From Kitasatospora herbaricolor (lineage in GTDB: Bacteria > Actinomycetota > Actinomycetes > Streptomycetales > Streptomycetaceae), in the NCBI RefSeq assembly GCF_030813695.1, contig NZ_JAUSVA010000002.1, positions 5,208,001 through 5,272,000 on the forward strand: a stretch of 64,000 nt of DNA, written 5' to 3'. The notes under the pieces are model-generated. The model worked only from the letters and a program-made list of their open reading frames with translations. It had not been told where the DNA came from and did no database searches. Below, piece after piece: positions 1-8,326 of this stretch. The translations under genes and the position numbers were made by a program. Numbering within the stretch: the first letter of the stretch is position 1; every line of letters begins with the position of its first letter.

Positions 1-229
1 CTCCCGCGGACTCGGCGACCGCAGCCGTAAGTTCGCCGTCCTCGGGATCCCGCTGCTGGCCCTGAGCGGACTGGTGCTCTGGTTCTGGGGCCGGGGCCAG
101 GGAAAGTGGGGCCCGGCCCTGCAACCGGGCGAGCAGCTCTGGGGCGCGGCGCCGGGGGTGCTGAGGCTGGCGGCGGTCCTCTCCGCCGCGTACCTGCTGG
201 TGGTGACGACGCGGCGGCGCGGGCCGTGA
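1..229 (+). CDS. C-terminal end of a membrane protein (5' partial)
   Basis: Reading frame 2 is open from the window edge to a TGA at 227-229 and encodes about 75 residues. It shows two hydrophobic segments, one around FAVLGIPLLALSGLVLWFW and one around VLRLAAVLSAAYLLVVT, separated by a short polar loop, and ends in a basic RRRGP tail. This looks like the last two transmembrane helices of an integral membrane protein with a cytoplasmic C-terminus. The N-terminal part lies outside the window, so the family cannot be named. Whether it is linked to the lipoprotein gene 72 bases downstream is not known. Confidence 0.6.
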   Translation, partial: SRGLGDRSRKFAVLGIPLLALSGLVLWFWGRGQGKWGPALQPGEQLWGAAPGVLRLAAVLSAAYLLVVTTRRRGP

Positions 230-301
230 TCCGGAACTGCGACGTGCGGGACCGCGTCCCGAACATCAGGTCGTGCAGGCGAATCGACAGGGGGATCCGG
301 A

Positions 302-856
302 GTGCAACAGCGGACTCGACGTCATGTCGAGCGGGCGGTCCGGATCGCTGTGGCCGCGTGCGCGGCGATCCCCCTCGCCGGCTGCTTCCCCGCGGGCGGG
401 GAGCCCGGGAAGCGCAGTCCCGGTGCCGCGGCCGGGGAGGTCACCGTGGTGCGTGGCGGCAAGGTGTACCCCCTCACCATCCGGGTCACGGACTGGCAGG
501 TCGGTCCGCATCCGCAGGTCCCGGAGCGGGGAAACGCCGTGCACGTCAGCTACCGCAGCACCGCCACGGGCTACTTGCCCGAAGTCACCGTGGAGGTCGC
601 GGTGTGCGCGGTGGACGCGGCGAACGTCGTGCTGCTGTGCACCGCCGTCGTCGCGCGACAGGAAGATCCCCGGATTCAGGACGGCGACTCCTGGATCGGC
701 CCCGCCGACCTCCCCCGCAGTCTGTCCGAAACGGCCCGTGTCGTCCTCCTGCCGGACCAGCTGCGCCCAGGGCTGCACGCCGGTGACCCCAAGGACGGCG
801 ACGGCTACGTGCCCCCCGGCCTCCCGGCACCAGGCGACCGACTGCGTACCGCCTGA
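302..856 (+). CDS. Putative secreted lipoprotein, 184 aa
   Basis: The GTG start is preceded by a GGAG motif. The N-terminus has several Arg residues, a hydrophobic core (AVRIAVAACAAIPLAGC) and a lipobox LAGC with Cys at about residue 28, so the product should be lipid-anchored outside the membrane. The mature part is about 155 residues, contains two further Cys residues, reads like a small beta-rich domain, and ends in a Pro/Gly-rich stretch. I do not recognise the family. It stands alone: the upstream gene ends 72 bases before and the downstream DUF397 gene is convergent. Confidence 0.65.
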   Translation: MQQRTRRHVERAVRIAVAACAAIPLAGCFPAGGEPGKRSPGAAAGEVTVVRGGKVYPLTIRVTDWQVGPHPQVPERGNAVHVSYRSTATGYLPEVTVEVAVCAVDAANVVLLCTAVVARQEDPRIQDGDSWIGPADLPRSLSETARVVLLPDQLRPGLHAGDPKDGDGYVPPGLPAPGDRLRTA

Positions 857-896
857 GCCGAAGAGCAATTGCGGGGGCAACCCTCAGTCGGTGTCG

Positions 897-1100
897 TCAG
901 GCGCCGAAGTCGGCGTAGCCGTCGAACTCGCCGGCCTTGACGCCCAGGAGGAACTTGGCGAACTTGGCGGGGGTGGTGCGGACTATGACCTCGCCGTCGT
1001 CGGACTCGCGGAGTTCGACCAGGCCGTCGACGGTGCGGACCTCGACGCAGTTGTCGCTCGCGCCGGAGTGGCTTGCCTTCTGCCAGGCCGTGCTAGCCAT
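897..1100 (-). CDS. DUF397 domain protein
   Basis: A 67-residue protein with the typical DUF397 layout: an N-terminal W-x-K-ASHSGASDNCVEV segment, a central strand with ELRES, and the C-terminal FAKFLLGVKAGEFDG segment. In Streptomycetaceae these small proteins are almost always encoded next to an XRE regulator with a DUF5753 domain, as here: the ATG overlaps the end of that gene by 8 bases, so the two should be co-translated. Some DUF397 proteins (for example partners of BldB/WhiJ-type regulators) act as modulators of the neighbouring DNA-binding protein. That role is inferred here. Confidence 0.9.
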   Translation of the reverse strand: MASTAWQKASHSGASDNCVEVRTVDGLVELRESDDGEVIVRTTPAKFAKFLLGVKAGEFDGYADFGA

Positions 1101-1956
1101 GCTTGTTTTCCATTTCTTCCTTGATGGACCGCATGAAGTGTCGTGACTCGTCTTCGTCCAGCGCGGTGGACTTCATCTGATCGATGAGCGCGCGAAACCT
1201 CGCGAGGTGGGCCGGGGAGTCGAAAAGTTGAATGCCGTGACCGGTGTCCATCTGTGCGGCATCCAGCTCGGTGACTGGCCCCTCTGCATATGTGAAGTTC
1301 TCGCTTGGGCTCGGGACAGCGTTTGCGTCGAACGGAACCACTCGAACGGAGATGTTCGGGCTCGCGGAGTCCTCGACGAGAGCGCCGATTTGTTCGGCTT
1401 GGACCTTCGGCCCACTGAACTGCATGCGTAGGGCTGCCTCATGGACGAATGCGGTGTATGGCGTCACGCCGGACCGGACTACGCGCTGCCGTTGCATGCG
1501 AAAGGCCGTCCTGAGATCGACATCATGGCGGGCCGTCGGAGGGTAGGTCTGGGCGAACAATGCGGAGGCGTATGCGCCGGTCTGAAGGAGCCCGGGTACG
1601 AAGGTGCTCGTATAGGTGAAGAGCCTCCGCGCGTGTCCTTCAAGCTCCGCGACCTCAAGGAAGTCCGTGGCCAGGGTCTCGCGGTACTCCTCCCACCATC
1701 CGGGCTTCTCGCGGGCCGTGACGATGTCGGCGAGGGCGTCGATCAGGGGCTCGTTGACGCACATGCACGTTGCGGCGATCGTCCGCAGCCGTTCCACGCT
1801 GATGCCGATCTTCCCCGACTCCATCTGCGTCACCTGGGCGGGGTTCATTCCGACGGCCCGGCCGAGCTGGCTGCCTCCGAAACCTGCCTGCTCTCGCATC
1901 CTTCGCAGCTCCGTGCCCAGCCTGCGCTGACGGAGTGTGGGGTTGGTACGAGCCAT
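1093..1956 (-). CDS. XRE-family regulator with DUF5753 domain
   Basis: The start was set at the ATG at 1956 because GGAAGGA lies just upstream and the HTH begins there; this gives 287 residues, normal for the family. Residues about 10-65 form a Cro/C1-type helix-turn-helix (LGTELRRMREQAGFGGSQLG... then QVTQMESGKIGIS). Residues about 95-275 are the DUF5753 domain, recognisable by YTSTFVPGLLQT and the RQR(V/L) segment. The gene forms an overlapping pair with a DUF397 gene. The AT-rich palindrome about 100 bases upstream is a candidate operator. Such pairs are abundant in streptomycetes (WhiJ-like) and often influence development or secondary metabolism. Confidence 0.92.
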   Translation of the reverse strand: MARTNPTLRQRRLGTELRRMREQAGFGGSQLGRAVGMNPAQVTQMESGKIGISVERLRTIAATCMCVNEPLIDALADIVTAREKPGWWEEYRETLATDFLEVAELEGHARRLFTYTSTFVPGLLQTGAYASALFAQTYPPTARHDVDLRTAFRMQRQRVVRSGVTPYTAFVHEAALRMQFSGPKVQAEQIGALVEDSASPNISVRVVPFDANAVPSPSENFTYAEGPVTELDAAQMDTGHGIQLFDSPAHLARFRALIDQMKSTALDEDESRHFMRSIKEEMENKHG

Positions 1957-2054
1957 GGGTTCCTTCCGGCGCAAGGGTTGCCCCAGTCTGCCGCGTTGAC
2001 CGGACGGAGGTCCATCTGAGGCGGCGATGCCACGAAAGAGGGAACATCTTGAAT

Positions 2055-2074
2055 ACATGGAAAATTTTCCATGT
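2055..2074. promoter_or_regulatory. Perfect 20-bp palindrome, candidate operator of the XRE regulator
   Basis: The sequence acatggaaaattttccatgt is perfectly self-complementary and strongly AT-rich inside very GC-rich DNA. It lies about 100 bases upstream of the XRE gene start and about 180 bases before the divergent ATPase gene. The position fits an autoregulatory operator. No binding evidence can be seen in the sequence itself. Confidence 0.55.
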
Positions 2075-2252
2075 GCGTGCGATACGGTCTTCCCAATCGA
2101 TCGGACGGATCGTCAGTAACGCTTGATTCCAAGGCAGTAGCCACCTGCTGCCCGCACCGCAGAGCAGCCGCGTCCGGCCTGGCTCACGGCGACGAACCCG
2201 CCGACGCGTACCTCACCCGCGTACCTCACTCCATCCCGCACGGAGGTCTCCC

Positions 2253-2666
2253 ATGCCTGCCCGCAGCCAGCCCGAATCGCCCCGACAGCCCGGTACGCCC
2301 CGGTCGCCCGAGCCGCCCGACTGGTCCGCCCCCCGCGAGGAGCTGCGGGAGGCGATGACCCTGGCCGGCTGGCCGCCGGACGCCGTCCACGACGCCGAAC
2401 TCGCCCTCTGCGAGCTGTACGTCAACGCCTGGAAGCACGGGGGCAGTCCGGCCCCGGTCGTGGTGGTGGTCGTGCTGGCCGACCGCACGCTGCGGGTCTC
2501 CGTCTCCGACGACAGCCCCGACCTCCCCGAGGAGCGGCCCTGTTCCGACCCGTACGAGGTGTCCGGCCGGGGACTCCACCTGGTCCGCACCCTCACCCAC
2601 CGCTTCGGTACCGCACCCCGCAAGGCGGGCAAGAGCATCTGGTTCGAGCTGGACGCCGCCGCATGA
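2253..2666 (+). CDS. ATP-binding protein, RsbW/SpoIIAB-like HATPase
   Basis: The ATG follows a GGAGG site. The 137-residue product is a stand-alone GHKL ATPase domain: N-box ELALCELYVNAWKHG near residues 50-64, G1-box DDSPD near 88-92, and G2-type GRGLHLV near 108-114. Proteins of this size in streptomycetes are anti-sigma-factor-type serine kinases or orphan HATPase proteins. Many sit next to XRE/DUF397 pairs, as here, divergently placed. No sigma factor or anti-anti-sigma gene is adjacent, so the partner is unknown. Confidence 0.85.
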   Translation: MPARSQPESPRQPGTPRSPEPPDWSAPREELREAMTLAGWPPDAVHDAELALCELYVNAWKHGGSPAPVVVVVVLADRTLRVSVSDDSPDLPEERPCSDPYEVSGRGLHLVRTLTHRFGTAPRKAGKSIWFELDAAA

Positions 2667-2727
2667 CCGACGACCGCCGCCCCGTCCCGCTCCCCGTCCC
2701 GCTCCCCGCTGTGAACCGGGGTGGACC

Positions 2728-2967
2728 GTGGGAGTGCTGATCCCGCTGGTGCCGCCGTCGGTGCACGTCGAGCGCACCACCGTGCCCTACCTGACCGTCG
2801 AGCGCGTCCCGGACGCCGCCGTCCAGCTCCGCTGCGCCGTCGATCTCGACATCGGCCTCGCCCCGGGTGAGCAACTCGCCCTTCCGCTCACCCGTGACCA
2901 GGCGGAGGAACTGTTGCAGGCTCTCGCCGCCCACCTCGGCACCCGCGTGATCCGGCTGCACCGATGA
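2728..2967 (+). CDS. Small hypothetical protein, 79 aa
   Basis: Open from a GTG at 2728. The product has a polar N-terminal half and a C-terminal amphipathic helix (LTRDQAEELLQALAAHL), with no signal peptide or membrane segment. The upstream stretch contains a short direct repeat (cccgtcccgctc twice), so the start is uncertain. It overlaps the next gene by four bases (ATGA at 2964-2967), which suggests translational coupling and supports it being real. I do not recognise the family. Confidence 0.55.
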   Translation: MGVLIPLVPPSVHVERTTVPYLTVERVPDAAVQLRCAVDLDIGLAPGEQLALPLTRDQAEELLQALAAHLGTRVIRLHR

Positions 2968-3257
2968 GGAGCGGGACCGCGAGTTTCCTCGTCGGCGCGG
3001 CTCTGGTGATCCTCCTGGCGCTCGCCCTCGTCACCGTGGCCCTCGGGGTCCTGGCGACACTCCGGGCGCCGTACCCCGACGAGCATCCGGCCGCCCCGCC
3101 GCCCCCGATCACCCGCCACGGCCGCTGGGAGCTGCGCCGACTCCCGGACGGCAGCCACGAGTACTCCTGGATCGCCCGCCAGGCCGGCCACTTCGGTCCC
3201 GAGACCCGGGCCACCGCCACCATGCCCCGGGCACGGGAAGCTGGCCCTCATCCCTGA
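2964..3257 (+). CDS. Small single-pass membrane protein, 97 aa
   Basis: The start ATG overlaps the stop of the 79-aa gene. Residues about 6-33 are a long hydrophobic helix (FLVGAALVILLALALVTVALG). They are followed by a proline-rich linker (AAPPPP) and a polar tail with WELRRLPDGSHEYSW. It could be a single-pass protein with the C-terminus outside or, less likely, a secreted protein with an uncleaved anchor. Function unknown. The gene ends 10 bases before the convergent DUF4276 gene. Confidence 0.6.
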   Translation: MRSGTASFLVGAALVILLALALVTVALGVLATLRAPYPDEHPAAPPPPITRHGRWELRRLPDGSHEYSWIARQAGHFGPETRATATMPRAREAGPHP

Positions 3258-3267
3258 CGGGCGGATA

Positions 3268-3897
3268 CTACGGCCAGTTCGTGAGGGCAGTGGTGAGGTC
3301 GGTGACGAACCGGTGCCAGGACGGGACCTGGCTCACCGGGCCTTCCTGGTCCAGCAGTTCGAAGAGCCGGTGGCGGTTGCGGGGGAACCGCTTCTGGAGT
3401 TCGGCCAGGCGGCGTCCCTTGGCTCCGCTCGCCAGCGCCAGGGTTTCCTTCAGCTGCTGTTTGGGATCGGGGATCCGTTCGACCGTTGAGGGCCGGGGCA
3501 GTTGGAGGTCCATCCGCCCGTTCGGATTGCCTGCCACCTGCCGGATGGCCTGCTCGTCGAGCAGTAGCCAGGCCTCCAGCATTCGAACCGGCACGACCGG
3601 CATGTGGGCCAGCCCGGGCCACTCGGTACGAACGGCTGCGGCGATCTCGTCCCGCCTGTCCTGGTCCGGGCCGCGATCGGCATCGCGCTGCAGGACGGCC
3701 AGGTCGTACGTGTCGCTGAGCCCTCGGGCCGCGCGCAACTTGTCAGCCACACTGTGGCCGACCGGCGGAGAGATCCAGTCGAGGGCCGGCGAGCTCACCG
3801 CCACAGGCACATCGAGTTCCGCCGCGATCCTCTCGATGTGGGGCACCAGCCCCTCGTCGCTGGAGCCCTCGCCCAGGAAGAGAACGCGCAGCGTCAC
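3268..3897 (-). CDS. DUF4276 (Toprim-like) protein, partner of AAA ATPase
   Basis: A 209-residue protein with features of the DUF4276 family, a Toprim-related fold. The N-terminal strand ends in GEGSSDEG with Glu10 and is followed by a helix. A LAVLQRDADRG segment supplies Asp72 and Asp74, like the Toprim DxD, and there is a conserved MLEAWLLLDE motif with Glu109. These acidic residues could bind metal for nuclease or related activity. Its GTG start overlaps the stop of the upstream ATPase gene by four bases (GTGA), so the two form one operon. ATPase + Toprim-like pairs of this shape occur in OLD-, AbiL- and PARIS-like defence modules. That link is by architecture only. Confidence 0.75.
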   Translation of the reverse strand: MTLRVLFLGEGSSDEGLVPHIERIAAELDVPVAVSSPALDWISPPVGHSVADKLRAARGLSDTYDLAVLQRDADRGPDQDRRDEIAAAVRTEWPGLAHMPVVPVRMLEAWLLLDEQAIRQVAGNPNGRMDLQLPRPSTVERIPDPKQQLKETLALASGAKGRRLAELQKRFPRNRHRLFELLDQEGPVSQVPSWHRFVTDLTTALTNWP

Positions 3898-5319
3898 GCG
3901 AAGCTCCCCTCGATGGTCAACTGGGCGCCAGGGGGAGTCTCCAGATACGGCAGGATGTCCCCCTTCGTCACGTACTCCGCGGAGTCCCGTGCCCGCCAGG
4001 TACCGGTGAGCGGCCGCAGCCGCAGCCGGCGGGTGATCTTCCCGTCGGCGCTCCTGAAGGCCGAGGTGTCGGCGAACAGCAGGTCGGCCGGGTCGACGAG
4101 TTGGACGACGCCAGGGGAATGCGTGTTGATCAGCACTTGCCTGAAAGGATTTTCCGGCCCGGGCATCTCGTCGGAGTCCACGGCGAGGTCCCGGACCAGT
4201 TCGACCATGGCGGGAAGGTTGGCGGGATGGATCCCGTTCTCCGGCTCCTCCATGCAGATGAGCCCGCGCACTTCGGGGTCTTCGAGCAGTACGCAGAGCG
4301 CGAGGAATCGCAGGGTGCCCTCGGACAGGCTGCGTGCCGGCAGCACCATGCCGTCGATCTCGTGCAGGCGAATGGTGAGGAGCTCCCGGACGTCGTCCTC
4401 CTGGACATCCAGGGTGCGTACCTGGAGACCGGAGAGGTCGGACAGGCGCCCGGCGACCCTGGCGTATACCTGGGCCGGATCCTGCTGGCCGGCCGGGCCC
4501 TGCAGGGCGATCCGGAAAAGGGCACCCGGGAGGTGCAGCCCGTTGGAGCCGATGGAGCGCGGATCCATGTACTGGTCGGAGCTCCGCAAGGCCGAGGGTT
4601 CAAGCGCCAGCCGCCGCCAGGACTGCATCTCCCGTCGGGCGGCGAGAATCGTCGGGTCGTCGCTGGAGGTAACCGTCGACACCACGGTTGCCCGTGCCCG
4701 GGAGGCCGCGGCAGGCCTGGGTTGGCCCCGGCTGCCCCCGTCCTGGTGGATCCGGATGATCGGGTCGCCCTCCTCCAAGGAGGTCGAGATGAAGGAGGTG
4801 CCGTACCGCTTGCTCCTGATCATCGGATCCCGGAACCGGGGCTTGCTGTGGGGGAAGCGCAGACGGGCGGGAGCATCCCCCTTGCGGATGTAGCCGAGGC
4901 TCTCGTGCAGCAGGACCAGCCGGCCGATCTTCTCGGCACCAGCGGGGGGGCTGGTACCCGAGTTCCAGCTCGTACCGGAGGAAGGAGGAGGTCGGCGGTT
5001 CGGAGAGCCGCCCGAAGTCGTCCTCCGTCGGTTCCGGTGCCACGATCATTTCGGCGGCGAACCGCATGCGGTGCCCACCGGGCGCGTACCCGTTCCAGAA
5101 CAAGTCCCGGGCGTCGCCGTGGCGCTCGCTGTGCGTACCACGTACCTCCTGTGCCGCCTCCATCAGGGAACGGTCGGCCAGCAGGCTCAGGAACTGAATG
5201 GCGTCGAAGACATTCGACTTGCCCGTGCCGTTCGCACCCGCGATGCAGGTGAAGGGGCCCAGCTCGACGGCCAGGTCGAGGAGGTTCTTGAACCCGTCGA
5301 CCTCAAGCCGTGTGAGCAT
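3894..5319 (-). pseudogene. AAA (SMC/OLD-like) ATPase, frame interrupted at a C7 run
   Basis: Two reading frames together encode one ATPase of about 474 residues. From the ATG at 5319 (GGAGGAC site) the first frame gives an N-terminal strand and Walker A, AGANGTGKSN, at residues 27-36, and stays sensible to LELGYQPP near position 4945. The other frame then continues with the lid, a signature-like SLSEGTLRFLAL, Walker B ICMEEPENGIHP and the H-loop NTHSPG, and ends at 3894. The switch is needed at seven consecutive G on the plus strand (4944-4950); six would restore one frame. It may be a true mutation, a slippage-controlled switch or a sequencing error. The gene overlaps the DUF4276 gene and resembles phage-defence ATPases. 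Confidence 0.75.
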
Positions 5320-5429
5320 GTGTCCTCCAGCGTGCGGCCGGAAGACCCGGCGCGGTCAGGGTTCCAGTGCAGGATATGCCGAGGAGTCAGCCGCCGTGGA
5401 CGGTGGCCGACCGCTCCGGCCCGCGCCGC

Positions 5430-6332
5430 CTAGGCCCCCAGCAGGTGCTGCAACTCGTCCAGCACGGCGTTGGCGCCGGTGTAGCCGATGCCCTGGAACC
5501 ACAGCTGGTCGGAGACCGGGAAGGCGCGGTGGGCCTTGACCGCGGCCAGGGCCTGCCAGCCGGGGCCGGCCAGGGCCGCGGTGGCGCCGGCCGCCTCCGG
5601 GTCGCCGTAGACGGCGTACAGCAGGACGTCGCCGTCCGCCCGGGCGATCTGGTCGGCCGGGATCTCGGTCGCGAACTGGGCGGCGTTCTGCTGGTCGGGC
5701 CGGGCCAGTTGGACGTCGTCGAGCAGGGTGGCGAGGAAGTTCAGCCGGGCGTACAGCCGGATCGGCGCGTTCTCGACGAAGCGGACCAGGCTGATCCGCC
5801 GTCCGGTCTGGCCGAGGGCCTGGGCGACCTGGCCGGCGTGCCGTTGGTAGGCGGCGGTCACGGCGTCGGCGGCGGCCTGCCGGCCGAGCGCCTGGGCGTG
5901 CTGCTGGAAGTTCGCCTTCCAGGGGTGGCCGGTGGCCGGGGTGAGGATCGTGGGCGCGATCCGGCGCAGGGTCTCGAAGTGCGCGGCGTCCCGGATCTGG
6001 TTGCCGAGGATGAGGTCCGGCTTCAGCCGCCGGATCACCGCGGTGTCGGGCGAGCCGATCTCCCCGACGACGGTGATCCCGGCGAGCCGGGAGGCGGGCC
6101 AGTAGTCGGGCAGGCCGCTGTCGGCCTGGGCCCGGGCGGCGCCGACCGGGGTGATGCCGAGGGTCATCGCCGAGTCGAGTTCGGCGGTGTCGAGGGTGAC
6201 CACGCGCGGGCCGGCCGGCGGCGGGCTGTCGGTGGCGCTGTCGGCGGTCGGCGTGCCGGGACCGGAGCAGGCGGCGAGGGCTGCTCCGCCGAGCCCGGTG
6301 AGCAGGGCCCGGCGGGTGATCTGAGGCGGCAT
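5430..6332 (-). CDS. Iron-siderophore ABC transporter substrate-binding lipoprotein
   Basis: The 300-residue product starts with a twin-arginine-type lipoprotein signal (ITRRALLTGLGGAALAAC; RR at 7-8, lipobox Cys near 22). The rest is a FepB/FhuD-type periplasmic-binding fold. It includes TLDTAELDSAMTLGITPVG, which begins the N-lobe, LKPDLILGNQIR, and the C-terminal NAVLDELQHLL helix. It is the last gene of a four-gene minus-strand importer operon (permease, permease, ATPase, binding protein) that begins behind an iron box. It should capture a ferric-siderophore outside the membrane. The siderophore class cannot be read from the sequence, and no siderophore synthesis genes are nearby. Confidence 0.9.
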   Translation of the reverse strand: MPPQITRRALLTGLGGAALAACSGPGTPTADSATDSPPPAGPRVVTLDTAELDSAMTLGITPVGAARAQADSGLPDYWPASRLAGITVVGEIGSPDTAVIRRLKPDLILGNQIRDAAHFETLRRIAPTILTPATGHPWKANFQQHAQALGRQAAADAVTAAYQRHAGQVAQALGQTGRRISLVRFVENAPIRLYARLNFLATLLDDVQLARPDQQNAAQFATEIPADQIARADGDVLLYAVYGDPEAAGATAALAGPGWQALAAVKAHRAFPVSDQLWFQGIGYTGANAVLDELQHLLGA

Positions 6333-6380
6333 CGGGACCTCTCGGACATGGTCGACGGTCCGTCGATTATGTCCGGAATG

Positions 6381-7277
6381 TCACCCTGCTTCGGTCTTTC
6401 CCGCCCAGGGCGCGCCCGGTACCACCAGCGGTGTTCCGGTGACCGGGTCCGGAACGACCACGGAGTCCAGCCCGAACACCTCGCGGACCAGTTCGGCGGT
6501 GACGATCTCGGTCGGCGGCCCCTGCGCGACGATCCGCCCGCCGCGCATCGCGACCAGGTGGTCGGCGTACCGGGCGGCCTGGTTGAGGTCGTGCAGCACG
6601 GCGACCACCGTCCGGCCCTTCTCCACGTTCAGCCGCCGGACCAGGTCCAGCACCTCCACCTGGTGCGCGATGTCCAGGAAGGTGGTGGGTTCGTCCAGCA
6701 GCAGGATGTCGGTGCCCTGGGCGAGGGCCATCGCGATCCAGGCCCGCTGGCGCTGTCCGCCGGACAGCTCGTCCACGCTGCGGTCGGCCAGCTCGGTGGT
6801 GGAGGTGCGCAGCAGCGCCTCGGTGACCGCCTCCTCGTCCTCGGCCGACCACTGCTGCCACCAGCTCTGGTGCGGCTGGCGGCCGCGCGAGACCAGGTCG
6901 GCGACCGAGATTCCCTCGGGGGCCACCGGTGACTGCGGCAGCAGGCCGATCCGCCGGGCGATCTGCCTGGTGGGGATCCGGGCCAGCTCGGCGCCGTCCA
7001 GCAGGACGGCGCCGCGGGCCGGCTTCAGCAACCGCCCGAGGGCCCGCAACAGGGTGGACTTGCCGCAGGCGTTCGGGCCGACGATGACGGTGACCCGCCC
7101 GTCGGGGACGGTCAGGTCCAGTCCTTCGACGACCGTCCGGGCCTCGTAGGCGAGGGTCAGCCCGCGGGCCTCCAGGCGGTGGCCGGTCGTTGCGGTCGTG
7201 GCGGTCGCGGTCCGTGCGGTCGGCACGCTCTCCGCGGTCGGCACGTTCTGCGCGTTCTGCGTGTTCGGCGCGGTCAT
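6381..7277 (-). CDS. Iron-siderophore ABC transporter ATP-binding protein
   Basis: The start was placed at the ATG at 7277, which overlaps the stop of the upstream permease (TGATG) and follows GGAGG; the product has 298 residues. It shows Walker A (GPNACGKST), the Q-loop (LLPQSP), the signature LSGGQRQR, Walker B (ILLLDEPT) and the H-loop (VLHDLNQA). This is the FecE/FhuC pattern for metal-chelate importers. It powers uptake by the two adjacent FecCD-type permeases. The first 33 residues are Thr/Ala-rich and not part of the domain. Confidence 0.95.
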   Translation of the reverse strand: MTAPNTQNAQNVPTAESVPTARTATATTATTGHRLEARGLTLAYEARTVVEGLDLTVPDGRVTVIVGPNACGKSTLLRALGRLLKPARGAVLLDGAELARIPTRQIARRIGLLPQSPVAPEGISVADLVSRGRQPHQSWWQQWSAEDEEAVTEALLRTSTTELADRSVDELSGGQRQRAWIAMALAQGTDILLLDEPTTFLDIAHQVEVLDLVRRLNVEKGRTVVAVLHDLNQAARYADHLVAMRGGRIVAQGPPTEIVTAELVREVFGLDSVVVPDPVTGTPLVVPGAPWAGKTEAG

Positions 7278-8326
7278 CAGGAGCCTCCACGGCGGGATCG
7301 GAGCAGCAGCCACATCAGGTACGGCGCGCCGACCAGGCCGGTGACCACACCGACCGGCAGTTCGACGGGCGCCAGCATCCGGCGGGCGAGCAGGTCGGCG
7401 AGCACGACCACCACCGCCCCGGTGAGGGCCGAGCAGAGCAGCGGGATCTGTGCCGACCGGGCCAGCCGGACGGCGATCTGCGGAGCCATCAGCGCGACGA
7501 AGTCCACCGGTCCGGTGGCGCCCGCCGCGCAGGAGGCCAGCACGACGCCGAGCAGGGCCATGCCGGCCCGGGTGCGGTTCAGCCGCAGGCCGAGGCCGAC
7601 CGCGCTGGCGTCGTCGAAGGAGATGCTGCGCTGGGCCCTGGCCGCCCAGAGCGCCACCGGCAGGGCCGCCAGCAGCACCCAGGACAGCCAGCCGGACTGG
7701 GCGTGCCCGGCGCCGTTCAGACTGCCGGTCATCCAGACCTTCGCCTGCTGGGCCTGCAGACCGTCGCCCTTGGTCAGGAAGACGGTGGTCAGCGAGGACA
7801 GCGCGACGCTGATCCCGATGCCGATCAGCACGAAGCGCTGGGCGTGCAGGCCGCCGCGCCAGGCCAGCGAATGGACCAGCAGCCCGGCGAGCAGCCCGCC
7901 GCCGACCGCCGCGTACGGCACCTGGCCGGTCGAGCCGACCACCCCGTACGCCAGCAGGCCCACCACCAGGGCGGCCGCGCCGTGCGAGACGCCGACGACG
8001 TCCGGGCTGGCCAGCGGGTTGCGGGCGACGGTCTGGATCAGCGCGCCGGCCAGCCCGAGGGCGAGGCCGACCAGCAGCCCGACCTGCACCCGGGGCAGCC
8101 GGAACTCGCCGACCACCAGCTCGTGCGGGCTGGGCCGGCCGGTGACGACCTTGAGCACCTCGGCCGGCGACACGGTGGACTCGCCCAGGCAGAGCGAGGC
8201 GACCACGGCGGCGGCGAGCAGCAGCAGCAGGCCGCAGGCGGCCAGCGCCGAGCGCCGGTGCAGCAGGAAGGACGCCGGGCCGGCCCGCAGCACGCGGTAG
8301 CCGGCGGGCACGACGGCGGCGCTCAC
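7277..8326 (-). CDS. FecCD-family iron-siderophore permease (second subunit)
   Basis: The start was set at the GTG at 8326, which overlaps the stop of the preceding permease (GTGA) and gives 349 residues; the same frame stays open much further upstream but that part is antisense-type noise. The protein is highly hydrophobic with about nine to ten helices. It carries FecCD family marks: RLPRVQVGLLVGLALGLAGALIQ, TRNPLASPDVVGVSHGA-like (here ARNPLASPDVVG) and the C-terminal VELPVGVVTGLVGAPYLMWLLLR. It forms a heterodimeric channel with the upstream permease. Confidence 0.93.
   Translation of the reverse strand: MSAAVVPAGYRVLRAGPASFLLHRRSALAACGLLLLLAAAVVASLCLGESTVSPAEVLKVVTGRPSPHELVVGEFRLPRVQVGLLVGLALGLAGALIQTVARNPLASPDVVGVSHGAAALVVGLLAYGVVGSTGQVPYAAVGGGLLAGLLVHSLAWRGGLHAQRFVLIGIGISVALSSLTTVFLTKGDGLQAQQAKVWMTGSLNGAGHAQSGWLSWVLLAALPVALWAARAQRSISFDDASAVGLGLRLNRTRAGMALLGVVLASCAAGATGPVDFVALMAPQIAVRLARSAQIPLLCSALTGAVVVVLADLLARRMLAPVELPVGVVTGLVGAPYLMWLLLRSRRGGS

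Noticed and set aside
2663..2740. A 25-codon frame starting at an ATGA overlap after the HATPase gene
   Set aside because: Very short, made of cccgtcccgctc repeats, and no recognisable feature. Downstream frames explain the region better.
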